Source: Fluviicola sp. XM-24bin1 (GTDB lineage Bacteria > Bacteroidota > Bacteroidia > Flavobacteriales_D > Crocinitomicaceae). Taken from it: a stretch of DNA of 64,000 nt. Positions 37,028-46,900 of this stretch are shown here, one piece after another. The translations under genes were made by a program, and so were the position numbers. How positions within the stretch are numbered: position 1 is the first letter of the stretch; the number at the start of each line of letters is the position of its first letter. The stretch covers positions 1 to 64,000 of the forward strand of contig QCWI01000003.1 of the NCBI GenBank assembly GCA_003149635.1, read 5' to 3'. Below the pieces are notes generated by a model, which was not told the origin of the DNA, did not search any database, and worked only from the letters and a program-made list of their open reading frames with translations.

Positions 37028-37056
37028 TTGCGTATAAATCGGAAGTGTTATATTTG
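37028..37056 (+). promoter_or_regulatory. Complete Bacteroidota-type promoter
   Basis: TTG (37028-37030), an 18-bp spacer and TATATTTG (37049-37056): a near-ideal -33/-7 pair. It leaves a leader of about 80 nt before the ATG at 37144. Confidence 0.75.
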
Positions 37057-37143
37057 CCGCGACTTACTAACAAACACCTGATAATTAGAGGCGTAACCGG
37101 TGCTATGGCGCTACATTACAAACCTTTAATTAATTTTTTACTT

Positions 37144-37524
37144 ATGAAAAAGTTCTTTTTCACCCTAGCACTTGTGTTGATGGCGAGTGCATCATTTGCG
37201 GCTGTAACTTCAGGAGGAAACGGCGAAGAGCCTAAAGAAGAAGCAACAAGCAACTATCCAACAGATCAAGCATTGGCAGGATTGGCTGTTGCAGCCCTTC
37301 AACAACAATGTGGTAATCAGCACACAGGTTGGCAGTGGCAAACGAATGTTACTACAATTTCTGCTTGTTTCGCTGGTGGTTTTATCAAGCAAGTATTTGT
37401 TTACGCTACACCTAACTGTCCACCAAACCAGCCTTGTATTCAAGTGATCCAATTGGTAGGAACGGTTCAGTTCGGATGTGACGGAGATGTTCTTTCTGTA
37501 AACTGTGGTTTCACTGAAATCTAA
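37144..37524 (+). CDS. Small secreted cysteine-containing protein
   Basis: 126 residues from the ATG at 37144, which starts a clear signal peptide (MKKFFFTLALVLMASASFAA); the 37045 track start adds leader sequence. The mature part is acidic then Ala/Gln-rich, with six cysteines (QQQCGNQ, SACFAGG, TPNCPPNQPC, GCDGD, VNCGF) that could pair after export. Strong promoter, about 80-nt leader and frequent use of preferred codons suggest good expression. I do not recognise a family. Confidence 0.7.
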   Translation: MKKFFFTLALVLMASASFAAVTSGGNGEEPKEEATSNYPTDQALAGLAVAALQQQCGNQHTGWQWQTNVTTISACFAGGFIKQVFVYATPNCPPNQPCIQVIQLVGTVQFGCDGDVLSVNCGFTEI

Positions 37525-37600
37525 GAACAGATTAAATTTGATTTGAGAGCGGAGGTCGAAAGGCTTCCGTTTTTTGTTCCAAAATGATTTTATTTTTCCG

Positions 37601-37608
37601 TACCTTCG
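37601..37608 (+). promoter_or_regulatory. TAnnTTCG -7 box
   Basis: TACCTTCG, a common variant of the -7 box, 16 bases before the ATG at 37625. Confidence 0.5.
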
Positions 37609-37624
37609 CGTTGTAACTAACTAC

Positions 37625-40288
37625 ATGAGGAACATACTATTACTGCTCATCTTGTGTGCAGCATCGGGTGCTAACGCGCAATTATTTCAAGAAGATTTCG
37701 GAACTGCTTTCGCATCTATCGATGGAACGCGTTGGCCAACCACCTGTCGTAATGCTGCATCCAGTTTCAATAATTCCGTGGGGCCGTGCTCTGCAGCGGG
37801 CGATTACAGCTACGCTACTTCAGGATTTGGAACGTACATTACTTCACAAGGCATTGCCATTCCCGCTTCTGGCTACGAACTCACCTTTGACTTTTCCTAC
37901 AGCAATACCTTCAGTTTTCCGGCTGTTGAAATTCGAACCGGAGGGCCTTGTGGAACAACACTAGCACAAACAGAAACACTTTCCAACACGAGTGGAACTT
38001 GTACGCCGCATACCGTAGATTTATCCGCGTACTCAGGGCAAACGATCTATATCCGATTCCGATCCAACACTTCTTCCACGACAACGTACTGGGACAATAT
38101 TATTGTTGATCTTGGTTCTGGAGGAGGGACGAGCTGCTTGCTTCAGGATGATTTCGGAACGGCATTCGCATCTATCGACGCTACGAATTGGCCGGGAGCA
38201 TGTATCGGTGGATCTCCAAGTTCATTCAACACCTCCGTTGGATCGTGTAGCGGTACCGGAGATTACGGCTACGGACTGAGTGGTTTTGGAAGCTACATCA
38301 CCTCAATGGCACTAGCAATTCCATCGACTGGGTACAACTTGACATTTGAGTATTCGTTCAACAACACATTTGGTTTCCCAGCAGTAGAAATTCGTACGGG
38401 AGGCCCTTGTGGAACAACCTTAGCAGCAACGAATACCTTGACCAATACCTCGGGTGTTTGTACCCCAGAGACCATCAACTTAGATGCGTACGCAGGACAG
38501 ACCATTTACCTTCGTTTCCGATCGAATACTTCTTCCGTTACAACCTATTGGGATGATATTGAAGTTTGTGGAGGTGGTGGCCCTACGGGTGATTTCAAAT
38601 GGGCGGATAATTTCAATGACAACGATCTTGACTTGGATTATACGGGAAATGACGGTGATGAAGATTGCGCTGGATGTGGTCAATGGACGTTGAATGGTGG
38701 CGCGAGTTTGGTCTTGGCACCGAGCGGCGGATGGAACGGAAATACGAACGAAACAGAAGCCTTTCCCGACAACATGCCGAATGTTTATTACGTACGATTG
38801 GATCGAAACGAATGGATCGAATCTCCTACGATTGACATGAGCGCGATGGAATCTTTGAAGATCAGCTTTTATGCCAAATCTTCATCTGCAGGGACTGGTG
38901 GTGGAGACAGCTGGAGTTTTAGCGATCGCTTGCGACTGCAAATTTGGGACGGAAGCGCATGGATCAATGTGAAAGACATTAGAGAGGGTGGAACCGTCGC
39001 TGAGGATGAAATTTCTGCCGCATTGCCCTTGAATTATTTCTGTTTCACAGCTTACAACAGTACTTCTAGCCCCGGAAATTATTACTACAGTGCCGCTCCA
39101 AATGTGAATTCAGCATATTTCCATTCCGACTTTAAGTTCCGCGTACTTTTCGAAGGCGGATTCTCTGGATCACCCTTTGCCTGGGTCGATGATTTTACTT
39201 TCCGTGCCGATGCCGACGGTTACTCTACCATGATTCCTTGCGGGATTTCGTTTTGGAATCAGCCGGCAGCGACAGGATACGGTCAAGACGCCGGAACAAC
39301 TGGAAACAATAACGCTGAGAAAGGCGTGGAATTGGAACTGGACAATTCGATCAGTTTTCCACCTGTTTGGGCCTCGGAAGCTGACGATGGCGATACCGTA
39401 ACTCAGGTTTTTGGTGTGAATGAATCCGAACGCGTGGTGTTTGCGGTGCTGTCGGAACAGGAAATTAATTTTACCTTCCCTAGGGTACATTTCTACGCCC
39501 CCGATATTGGATGGAACTCTTCGACCATGTCCATCGATAACAATTATTCCGGGCCGGGATGGCTGTATTATGCTGTTGAATACATCAGCTGTGACCTCGC
39601 TGGAGGAACCATTGCCGAGCCTACAGATGATTATCAGTATTACTACAGTTTCGAGTACGGAAACGAGTTCATTCCGGTGTTCTATCACCTCAACACTTCT
39701 GGTATTGAAACAGACGGAGGCGCCACTTCCTTGGCAGAGGTATTCAATGCGCCAGACGTCGTGTCAACCGACAATTGTGGTGCCGCATTGGGAGTAGAAT
39801 TGATCCAGTTTAATGCAGCGTACGAAGACCGATCAGTTCTTCTAAACTGGACGACGAGTACCGAATGGAACAACGATTATTTCGATGTACAGCGATCCAA
39901 TGATGCACAGTATTTTGAAACTATTGGTCAGGTGCAAGGTCAAGGAACCACCGATGCACTCTCGGAATATGAGTTCATCAATGAGGGTGTGGTTTCCGGT
40001 ACACATTACTATCGCCTCAAACAGGTCGATTTTGATGGAACCGTAAGCTATTCAGAGATCCGAACCGTTGTTATAGAATCGCCTGAGATGCTATATCCCA
40101 ATCCAGCGACAGATATCTTGATTTTAAAATCTACCGATACCTTTACAGTAACAGATATGAACGGACGCATTATAGCGGTTAGTTCCATCGCAACGGATCA
40201 GTTGACGCAGATCGATGTGCGCCATCTAGAGCCGGGGATGTATTGTGTGATTTGTGATGGAGTTGTGTATCGTTTTGTGAAACAATAA
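37625..40288 (+). CDS. T9SS type A protein with tandem duplicated domain
   Basis: 887 residues from the ATG at 37625 (MRNILLLLILCAASGANAQ signal peptide). Residues about 20-172 and 175-330 are two copies of one beta-sandwich unit, each with DFGTAFASID.T.WP, PAVEIRTGGPCGTTLA and YIRFRSNTSS.TTYWD; they resemble galactose-binding or MAM-like jelly rolls. A third, diverged jelly roll follows (FNDNDLDLDYTGND, SFYAKSSS). The C-terminus has the pre-T9SS stretch (LNWTTSTEWNNDYFDVQRS) and a type A signal (LYPNPATDILILK). Surface or secreted; role unknown. Confidence 0.8.
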   Translation: MRNILLLLILCAASGANAQLFQEDFGTAFASIDGTRWPTTCRNAASSFNNSVGPCSAAGDYSYATSGFGTYITSQGIAIPASGYELTFDFSYSNTFSFPAVEIRTGGPCGTTLAQTETLSNTSGTCTPHTVDLSAYSGQTIYIRFRSNTSSTTTYWDNIIVDLGSGGGTSCLLQDDFGTAFASIDATNWPGACIGGSPSSFNTSVGSCSGTGDYGYGLSGFGSYITSMALAIPSTGYNLTFEYSFNNTFGFPAVEIRTGGPCGTTLAATNTLTNTSGVCTPETINLDAYAGQTIYLRFRSNTSSVTTYWDDIEVCGGGGPTGDFKWADNFNDNDLDLDYTGNDGDEDCAGCGQWTLNGGASLVLAPSGGWNGNTNETEAFPDNMPNVYYVRLDRNEWIESPTIDMSAMESLKISFYAKSSSAGTGGGDSWSFSDRLRLQIWDGSAWINVKDIREGGTVAEDEISAALPLNYFCFTAYNSTSSPGNYYYSAAPNVNSAYFHSDFKFRVLFEGGFSGSPFAWVDDFTFRADADGYSTMIPCGISFWNQPAATGYGQDAGTTGNNNAEKGVELELDNSISFPPVWASEADDGDTVTQVFGVNESERVVFAVLSEQEINFTFPRVHFYAPDIGWNSSTMSIDNNYSGPGWLYYAVEYISCDLAGGTIAEPTDDYQYYYSFEYGNEFIPVFYHLNTSGIETDGGATSLAEVFNAPDVVSTDNCGAALGVELIQFNAAYEDRSVLLNWTTSTEWNNDYFDVQRSNDAQYFETIGQVQGQGTTDALSEYEFINEGVVSGTHYYRLKQVDFDGTVSYSEIRTVVIESPEMLYPNPATDILILKSTDTFTVTDMNGRIIAVSSIATDQLTQIDVRHLEPGMYCVICDGVVYRFVKQ

Positions 40289-40289
40289 A

Positions 40290-40758
40290 TCCCTCCAATA
40301 CTTTTTGGCAAGCGTCAAAAAGTATTCAAAAACCGCTTTTTTCGTCTTCCAAGCCGTTCAGGAAAAATCGGCGCAACTGAGTTTTCAGCAAAAAGGGTCT
40401 AACCGGTTAGAAACATTACGCTCTCCTGCCGTTAAGCTATCTGCTTTTTGGAAAACTCAAGCCACGCCTTTTTTCTAATCCTCACTTGGGGAAGACGAAA
40501 TTCCTCTGAACAATAAAAGGTTTCCCATCAACAATAGAAATTTCAATCAACCCGAGGATTATCAATTTCGAAATAGTGAGTGTTTCCCGAAGTGAGGATC
40601 AAAGCAGCACTTTTGAGATTAGTAAAACACGGAGGCGCTCGTCGTTTGGATACTAATCCACTCGTCCGTTATTTTTACTTCTCAAAATGCTGCACCGAAC
40701 GGCTTGAAACACTCTTGATTTTTTCATCCTTTTTTATCAAGAAAAAAGGATTGGAGGA
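40290..40758. repeat. Fold-back (MITE-like) element with long imperfect inverted ends
   Basis: The stretch is bounded by CCTCCAAT (40292-40299) and ATTGGAGG (40750-40757). Both ends then carry a T-rich/A-rich hairpin and CAAGCCGTTC (40350-40359) matched by GAACGGCTTG (40697-40706). Further nested inverted pairs inside: TTTCGTCTTCC with GGAAGACGAAA-type arms (40340-40350 / 40490-40500); TGAGTTTTC with GAAAACTCA; ATCCTCACTT (40478-40487) with AAGTGAGGAT (40590-40599); GCAGCACTTTTGAGA with TCTCAAAATGCTGC; CTAACCGGTTAG at the centre. No credible gene; the 61-aa track ORF is inside the structure. Confidence 0.7.
40726..40751. terminator. Bidirectional terminator-like stem
   Basis: ATCCTTTTTT / AAAAAAGGAT around a short loop, between two convergent genes; it is also the right-end hairpin of the fold-back element. 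Confidence 0.5.
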
Positions 40759-40761
40759 TCA

Positions 40762-41238
40762 CTAAATCACATACCCCAATTTCACCCCATAAAAAGGAGC
40801 AATACGCTCATTTCTATATTCCCCTCCAAAGCGGAAATTGATGTCAATTCCGATGGGAATGTAGATCCCCAAACCTCCGGAAAGTGCGCGAGCTACTTCA
40901 AAGGAAGAAGCCCGATCATCTATGGATTTGATAAAATTCGCTCCGCCCATCACTTCGGTGTAGATCCCTCCAGAGCAACTTTGCGCTCCGAGTAAATAGT
41001 AACGGTATTGCAGGTTGGCTGGGATCATCAAGCTTTGATTTCCTGCGTCGGATCGAAAGGAGATTCCTGTATTAATTCCGGGCAACGAATACGAATTGAA
41101 TCTGAAGAGATATTGGGCGTTTAGGCCGATGGTTCGGACATCTATTTTCTTCGATTTTGTGTGATCGACGTTTAGACTGAATTGTGCATAGCTCGGTATG
41201 GCGCACATGAGCAGTGCACCTAACAATAGTTTTCGCAT
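40762..41238 (-). CDS. Small outer-membrane beta-barrel-like protein
   Basis: 158 residues from the ATG at 41238 (MRKLLLGALLMCAIPSYAQ signal peptide); the 41319 start overlaps the divergent gene. The mature part alternates polar and hydrophobic residues in barrel-like strands (GLNAQYLFRFNSYSLPGINTGISF, LQYRYYLLG, GLGIYIPIGIDINFRFGGEY) and ends in a short hydrophobic strand (FYGVKLGYVI), as in small porin-like proteins. One Cys. Function unknown. Confidence 0.65.
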   Translation of the reverse strand: MRKLLLGALLMCAIPSYAQFSLNVDHTKSKKIDVRTIGLNAQYLFRFNSYSLPGINTGISFRSDAGNQSLMIPANLQYRYYLLGAQSCSGGIYTEVMGGANFIKSIDDRASSFEVARALSGGLGIYIPIGIDINFRFGGEYRNERIAPFYGVKLGYVI

Positions 41239-41291
41239 GTTTTTGAAATAAGGGTTTATACTTTTATAACTGTTATGCGCGCACATTATTG

Positions 41292-41299
41292 TAGTTTTG
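41292..41299 (+). promoter_or_regulatory. TAnnTTTG -7 box, near-leaderless
   Basis: TAGTTTTG, perfect box ending four bases before the ATG at 41304. Confidence 0.6.
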
Positions 41300-41303
41300 C
41301 AGT

Positions 41304-41723
41304 ATGGAAGAATTGACACTCACCACTCCAGCCTTATTGTTCTCGGCGATCTCGTTGATTATGCTCGCTTACACGAACCGTTTTCTAGCGTACGCCGCAG
41401 TGATCCGCGCACTTCACGCGAAATACAAGGAGTCGCCTGATAATGCGACCTTGCGCCAAATCAAAAATTTGAAATCGCGCCTGCAACTCACCAAGTGGAT
41501 GCAAATTTTCGGCATAACGAGTTTGTTTCTGTGCGTGATGACCATGTTAATGATCTACATAGATTACCACGTAATCGCCGTTTGGGCCTTCGGAGCTGGA
41601 CTGACTTTGTTGTTGCTTTCGTTAGCGCTACTAATCAAGGAGATTCAGATTTCGACACGGGCGTTGCAATATCATATTGAGGATATTGAGGAGGATTTGA
41701 AGGGGAGGAAGGTGAAGAAGTGA
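41304..41723 (+). CDS. DUF2721 family membrane protein
   Basis: 139 residues with three hydrophobic segments (about 8-30, 68-88, 90-112). The N-terminal pattern TPALLFSAISLIMLAYTNRFLAYAAVIRAL is characteristic of DUF2721, which has no known function. The C-terminus is charged and probably cytosolic (DIEEDLKGRKVKK). Inner membrane. Divergent from the barrel gene, sharing a 65-bp region. Confidence 0.85.
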   Translation: MEELTLTTPALLFSAISLIMLAYTNRFLAYAAVIRALHAKYKESPDNATLRQIKNLKSRLQLTKWMQIFGITSLFLCVMTMLMIYIDYHVIAVWAFGAGLTLLLLSLALLIKEIQISTRALQYHIEDIEEDLKGRKVKK

Positions 41724-41827
41724 AGTTACGTAACACTCTTTTCTTTCAATGCACCACGTATGTGCCAAATCAATCGTTCTTTTGAGCCAAGATCTAAGGC
41801 TCTTTGACCCGAAAGCATTGAAGTAGG

Positions 41828-42883
41828 TTACCCCACCTCCCCTATCACCCGTTCATAAAACGCCTCATAACTCCCACACGCAATCGGTCTCGGTTCCACA
41901 TTAAACGCCTCCAGCACCTCGCCAATTCCTTTTTCTTTATCGCTAGCGTTGCGCTCCTTGATGATGTCTTCGAGCTTGTCCCCTTCTGTGAGTTCTTTTT
42001 CTGGGAAAAGCGGAAAATAAAAATGGATTTCGTTGTTGATTTTAAATTCGGAAGCTTCGGTTTGTACGCGCATGAGGTTGGCACGTTGGTTCAGGAGCCA
42101 CCACAAATGATTTTCGCTGAAATCAAGTCCTTGACCGATGATATCGACGTGGTGGGTGAAGAAGATATCCGTCCAGTACAAAGGTGGGTGATTTTGCTTG
42201 ATGCGGGTTAACAAACCTTGATGTTCGAAACGACGCGAATTGCGTTTTCCGTTGTAGTTGTCCTGAATTTTTTCGAGGTAAGATGCGTAGTGCTCGTACC
42301 CAATCATGATCGATTCCTGGTGGTAGTAACGCTCGGTGTCTTTGAGGTTTCTGGAATCGTACAATTCGCCGTGGATGTGCCAAACCCGCATGTCTATTTC
42401 GGGGAGTTCGTAGGCGCGTTTCAAGCTGAATTTCGTTTCCTGTTTGTTCAGCGCCAAGCGTGATTTCTGGTTTGAGAAATCGGACATAACGCTTTTCTGA
42501 AGCGCGTAATCGTAATTGGTCGTCAGGACATCCGAATAGCCCAATCGCATGATCCTTTCGTGGTACTCATTGTATCCGGTTTTACCTCTTAGTTGTCTTT
42601 GGATATCGTCTTGAATGGCCTGTTTGAGGTTTCGAAGTTCTCTTTGAAATTCAACGTTACTATTCTTGCGGTGGAGCATTTCCTCAAATCCGAGTGGGAA
42701 GGGTTTGAATGGATTGTTCAGATCGACTTTAATGCCAAATCTGCGTTTTAGCCCGTCCAATAAATCGCCCCAGGAAACAGATTGTGCTTGATCCAGCTGA
42801 TTGATGCCGTTCCCAATTAATAGTGCGCGCTTTCCTTTATAGCTTGAGGTCATGTAGTTCAAATCTACCTTTCTTTTTTCCAT
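41828..42883 (-). CDS. SIR2-like NAD-binding protein
   Basis: 351 residues from the ATG at 42883 (42853 is also possible; 42901 is a TTG inside A-rich repeat sequence). SIR2-like motifs are in order: ALLIGNGIN (NAD-binding loop, about 25), SDVLTTNYDYAL (about 130), WHIHGE (catalytic-type His, about 180), and DIIGQGLDFSENHLWWLL (about 265). No zinc-binding Cys pairs, so it belongs to the SIR2_2/SIR2-like NADase-type families rather than deacetylases. Such domains are the effectors of several anti-phage systems, but no partner gene is beside it. Flanked by an inverted-repeat region. Confidence 0.75.
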   Translation of the reverse strand: MEKRKVDLNYMTSSYKGKRALLIGNGINQLDQAQSVSWGDLLDGLKRRFGIKVDLNNPFKPFPLGFEEMLHRKNSNVEFQRELRNLKQAIQDDIQRQLRGKTGYNEYHERIMRLGYSDVLTTNYDYALQKSVMSDFSNQKSRLALNKQETKFSLKRAYELPEIDMRVWHIHGELYDSRNLKDTERYYHQESIMIGYEHYASYLEKIQDNYNGKRNSRRFEHQGLLTRIKQNHPPLYWTDIFFTHHVDIIGQGLDFSENHLWWLLNQRANLMRVQTEASEFKINNEIHFYFPLFPEKELTEGDKLEDIIKERNASDKEKGIGEVLEAFNVEPRPIACGSYEAFYERVIGEVG

Positions 42884-42907
42884 TACCGAAAAAAGAAACA
42901 AAAAAGT

Positions 42908-43014
42908 CTAGCACTGCATAACATCATCGCCCACTTCGGCTAGAATATCTAGAAACATCCGCTCCGCTTCGTTACTGCCCTTCTAACCAGTGGGGCCCGA
43001 TGATAACATGCTAG
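42908..43014. repeat. Long imperfect inverted repeat
   Basis: Left arm 42908-42933 (CTAGCACTG..CATCATCG.CCCAC) pairs with right arm 42990-43014 (GTGGGGC.CGATGATAACATGCTAG) across a 56-bp spacer. The arms lie in a gene-free 260-bp gap and look like another fold-back intergenic element. Confidence 0.55.
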
Positions 43015-43111
43015 GCGCGAAGGCTCTCCAATTTTCCGAATAGTGACAATCTTCCCGAGATCTCTCGGAATACTTCAGAAGTCAAGGATAATGCAACCTT
43101 AATGTCATCCA

Positions 43112-43142
43112 ATAAAAAAGGAGCCATCGCGATGATAACTCC
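43112..43142 (-). terminator. Terminator of the 43166 gene
   Basis: On the minus strand GGAG-TT-ATC / GAT-GG-CTCC with an ATCGC loop and two T-G pairs, then six T. It lies 24 bp after the stop codon at 43166. Confidence 0.7.
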
Positions 43143-43165
43143 TTCTTTGTCTGTCTATTTTAAAC

Positions 43166-43611
43166 TTAATCGTTCACAACCGTCTCCTGTGCATTAATTA
43201 CGCGCACTTGCGGAACTGTTGGAATATTGTCGTGGAATTTCGCTACGAATCCATCAATTTTCGTTTCATCTATTGTACATCCGGAAATTACTTTTCCATC
43301 ATAAAGTTGGCGAACCAACCCTTTGCGCGTGAACGTGGAAGATTGATTGGTAATCACCTTTCCTTGTTGTACGAATACGATTTTCGTGTAAGCCGTTGAA
43401 CATCGGTTTTATCATAGTATTGCATGTACACGATTTCTTCGCCGTTGGCATCGTAAAATGAAATACCCGCAAGGCTTTGATCTACGGTAAGGCATTCACT
43501 ACCGTTAATGTACACTGTGTTCTTTTTGATTTTCACGTCTGACTTCTGCGCGAATGCATTGCCAGAAATTCCGATGATTGCTAGAAAGCAAAAGGTAAGG
43601 ATAGTTCTCAT
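43166..43611 (-). pseudogene. Secreted hypothetical protein split by a frameshift
   Basis: The N-terminal ORF (43611 down to 43354, signal peptide to NAFAQ) and the C-terminal ORF (from 43357 down to 43166) are one gene. Read in the -1 alternative from about base 43400, the sequence continues as STAYTKIVFVQQGKVITNQSS and joins the second frame without a stop. Inserting one T in GATGTTCAACG (minus strand, near 43408) restores a single 148-residue protein with a C-terminal GLVRQLYDGKVISGCTIDETKIDGFVAKFHD. Family: small Bacteroidota secreted proteins of unknown function. Either a true pseudogene or a one-base assembly error. Confidence 0.7.
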
Positions 43612-43934
43612 AATTTAAAGGTTTTAGTTCTATCCTCCTGATATCCAATAACTATGCCATAAAATAGTCTGGTGTAACGATCCATGTTCCCTTGACTCTC
43701 GTAAATCAAACATTCGAAGTTTATGTGTTCAATCTTTAACGAAACGTCTATTTTTGGGGCTTTTATGCTGTTTTTTTCCCGATTTATTAGTAAATTCTCG
43801 CCGTGAAAGCTCAAAATGTACATCTCATCTTTTCGTACTTCCTGAATGAAATGTAGCTATTCCGCTATTCACATAGCGCACTTTCATCCCCCATTACTAC
43901 TCCTAAACTTTATTTCTTACCAATATCGAAAATT

Positions 43935-46900
43935 ATGATTCGAAAACTATTACTATTAGTACTCCTGTGTTGCAGTGGCTTCCTCTCCAACGCACAAACG
44001 GTCTACGAATGGTACCAAGACGGTATCGTTGTATTCCAAATGAAAACCGATGCCTATTACAACTTTCCGGTGCGTGAAAAAGCCGTGGATTTTGACCAAA
44101 TCCCGTTTATCGCTCAACTGAAGGATGAATACGACATCACCAGCATGATTCAAATGCACCCGAATGATCCAGACGAACTATTACGTCACACATTCCAAAT
44201 CAATTTTGATATGTGGGCGCAAGTGGACAATTTGATCGCAGCCATTCGTCAAAATCCGGATGTTGAATATGCTGAGAAGAAAGAATTACACCGTCACTTC
44301 CTCACACCAAACGATCTTGGTGCGAACAGCGCCAGCGGAACCGGAATGTGGCACTTATATACCATGCAGGCACAACAAGCATGGGATTTATCTACGGGAG
44401 ATCCAAACATCGTAGTGGCGGTTACAGACAATGCCATTTTAACGACCCACCAAGATCTTCAAAACAAATTGGTACAAGGGTACGATGCCCCAACGGGTGG
44501 TACCGATCCTAACCCTTGTGGTTCCAACGATGGAAATCACGGAACACACGTTTCTGGAACGGTGGGAGCGCAAACGGATAACAATATCGGGGTGTCTTCT
44601 ATCGGATTCAACGTAAGTGTGATGCCGGTAAAAATCGGAAACTGTAACGGTGCTTTGACGCATGGATACGAAGGAATTAACTACGCTGCTAACAACGGAG
44701 CAGACGTAATCAATATGTCTTGGGGAGGCGGTGGTTTCTCCAACTACGGACAAAATATTTGTAATGCAGCATGGAACGCTGGATCAATTTTGGTGGCCGC
44801 AGCTGGAAACGATGGTGTGAGCACGGTGTTTTACCCTGCAGGATACAACAACGTAATTTCAGTAGCGTCGACTACAACGAACGATTCAAAGTCTGGATTC
44901 TCGCAATTCGGAACATGGATTGATATCGCGGCTCCAGGATCAGCGATTCGTAGTACCTATGCAAACTCGAACTCAAGTTACGCTCGAATTCAAGGAACTT
45001 CCATGGCATCTCCAAACGTAGCCGGATTGGTCGGATTGATCAAGTCGTACGTGCCAGGGGCAACCAACCAAGATATCATCAATTGTTTGTACAGTTCAGC
45101 GGATAACATCGATGCTGCCAATCCAAACTACATTGGTCAGTTGGGAGCAGGACGAATCAACGCTTTTGCAGCACTACAATGTATTGGTGTATTTAACGTG
45201 GCATTGGATGCCGGAATCACAGATATTTTGGATCCGGGAGCGACCGTTTGTGGTAACTCATTCACTCCTCAAGTACAATTGAGAAACTTCGGAACCGATC
45301 CTTTGACTTCCGTTGACATCAATTACGAGTGGAACGGAACGCCATTTGTCTTCGCATGGACGGGGAACTTGACGCAAGGTCAAACGGAATTGGTGAACCT
45401 ACCAACGCAGACGGCACCGAACGGAAGTTATACGTTTACAGCATCGACATCCAATCCAAATGCAGGAACGGATTTGACGCCTGGAAATGATCAATTTCAA
45501 ACGAACTTTATAGTAGACGTAAATGGACAAGTAGTCAACTTGGATCTCTTGTTGGACTGTTATGGAAGTGAAATTTCATGGTCAATTATCGACGATCAGG
45601 GAGCGACATTATTCTCGGGTGGAGGATATCCTGATATCAATGCAGGACAGCTCGTTCAGGAGTCTTTCTGTTTGCCTGTAGGATGTTACGAATTCCGAAT
45701 TAATGATACATACGGAGATGGATTGAACGGAAGTTCTTTCAGCGGATGTAACGTGGACGGAGATTACCTCATCACGGATGGAAATGGCGATACTTTGGTA
45801 ATCATGACCGCTCCAAACGGAGACTTCGGATTTGGAACGACGGACTTGTTCTGTGTGGTATCTCCAAACGTCTTGAACGATGCCGGAATTTCTTCCATTG
45901 TTGCTCCAACAGGAGTGAATTGTTCAAACTCAATTACGCCAACCGTTGAAATCAGAAACTATGGTAACGATCCATTGACGTCGGCAACCATTAACTACCA
46001 AACAACAGGCGGGGTTCAGAGCTACGCTTGGACAGGAAACCTTTTGACAGGGCAATCTGAAAACGTAGTGCTTCCAGCGATCACAAGCACGGGAGGTATC
46101 GTAACATTGACGGTTTACACTTCTGCTCCGAACGGAGTGCAGGACGACGATCTTTCTAACGATCAAAACAGCACGCAATTGACAGTGTACGCCGCTCCGG
46201 CGACACTTCCATTTGTAGAAGATTTCGAAACGAATGTCTTCACTAACGGCGATTGGACACTTGAAAACCCAGATAGCGACGTAACATGGGCCTTGGAAAC
46301 TGTGGGAGGAATTACTCCAGGATCACAGGCCGCAAAATTGGATTTCTTCAACTACTCAGCAGCTGCTCAACGAGATGGTTTGGTTTCTCCGAGAATCAGC
46401 TTAGTAGGATATACATCGGCACAATTGGATTTCGATCATGCCTACCGTCGTTTCAATCAAACGGCTGCGGATTCATTGATTATCTATGTGTCAACAGATT
46501 GTGGATCAACTTGGGATCGCGTGTTCCAAGTAGCCGAAGACGGAACAGGATCTTTCGCTACACAAACAACAAACACTGCTGCATTTACACCGAGCATCGC
46601 GGATGACTGGTGTTTTGCAGGTGGTGTGGGAGCTTCATGCTTCTCTGTTGATTTAACGCCTTTCGTAGGTCAGGAAATCTTGGTGAAATTCGAGTCGTAC
46701 AACGCAGGAACGATCGGAAACAACTTGTTTATCGATAACATCAATATCGATGGAACACCGGGGAACTTCCCTCCTGCTCCGAACTTCTCTTCGAATACCA
46801 CGGCCGTTTGTGAAGGAGGCTCTGTTGACTTTACGGATCTTTCCACGGCCAACATTACGGCTTGGAACTGGACATTCCCAGGAGGAACGCCAGCGACTTC

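Noticed and set aside
40580-40765. 61-aa ORF in the gap before 40762
   Set aside because: Lies inside the nested inverted-repeat element; its residues derive from the repeat arms.
43608-43823. 71-aa ORF upstream of the frameshifted gene
   Set aside because: Occupies the promoter region, no signal or domain, not conserved-looking.
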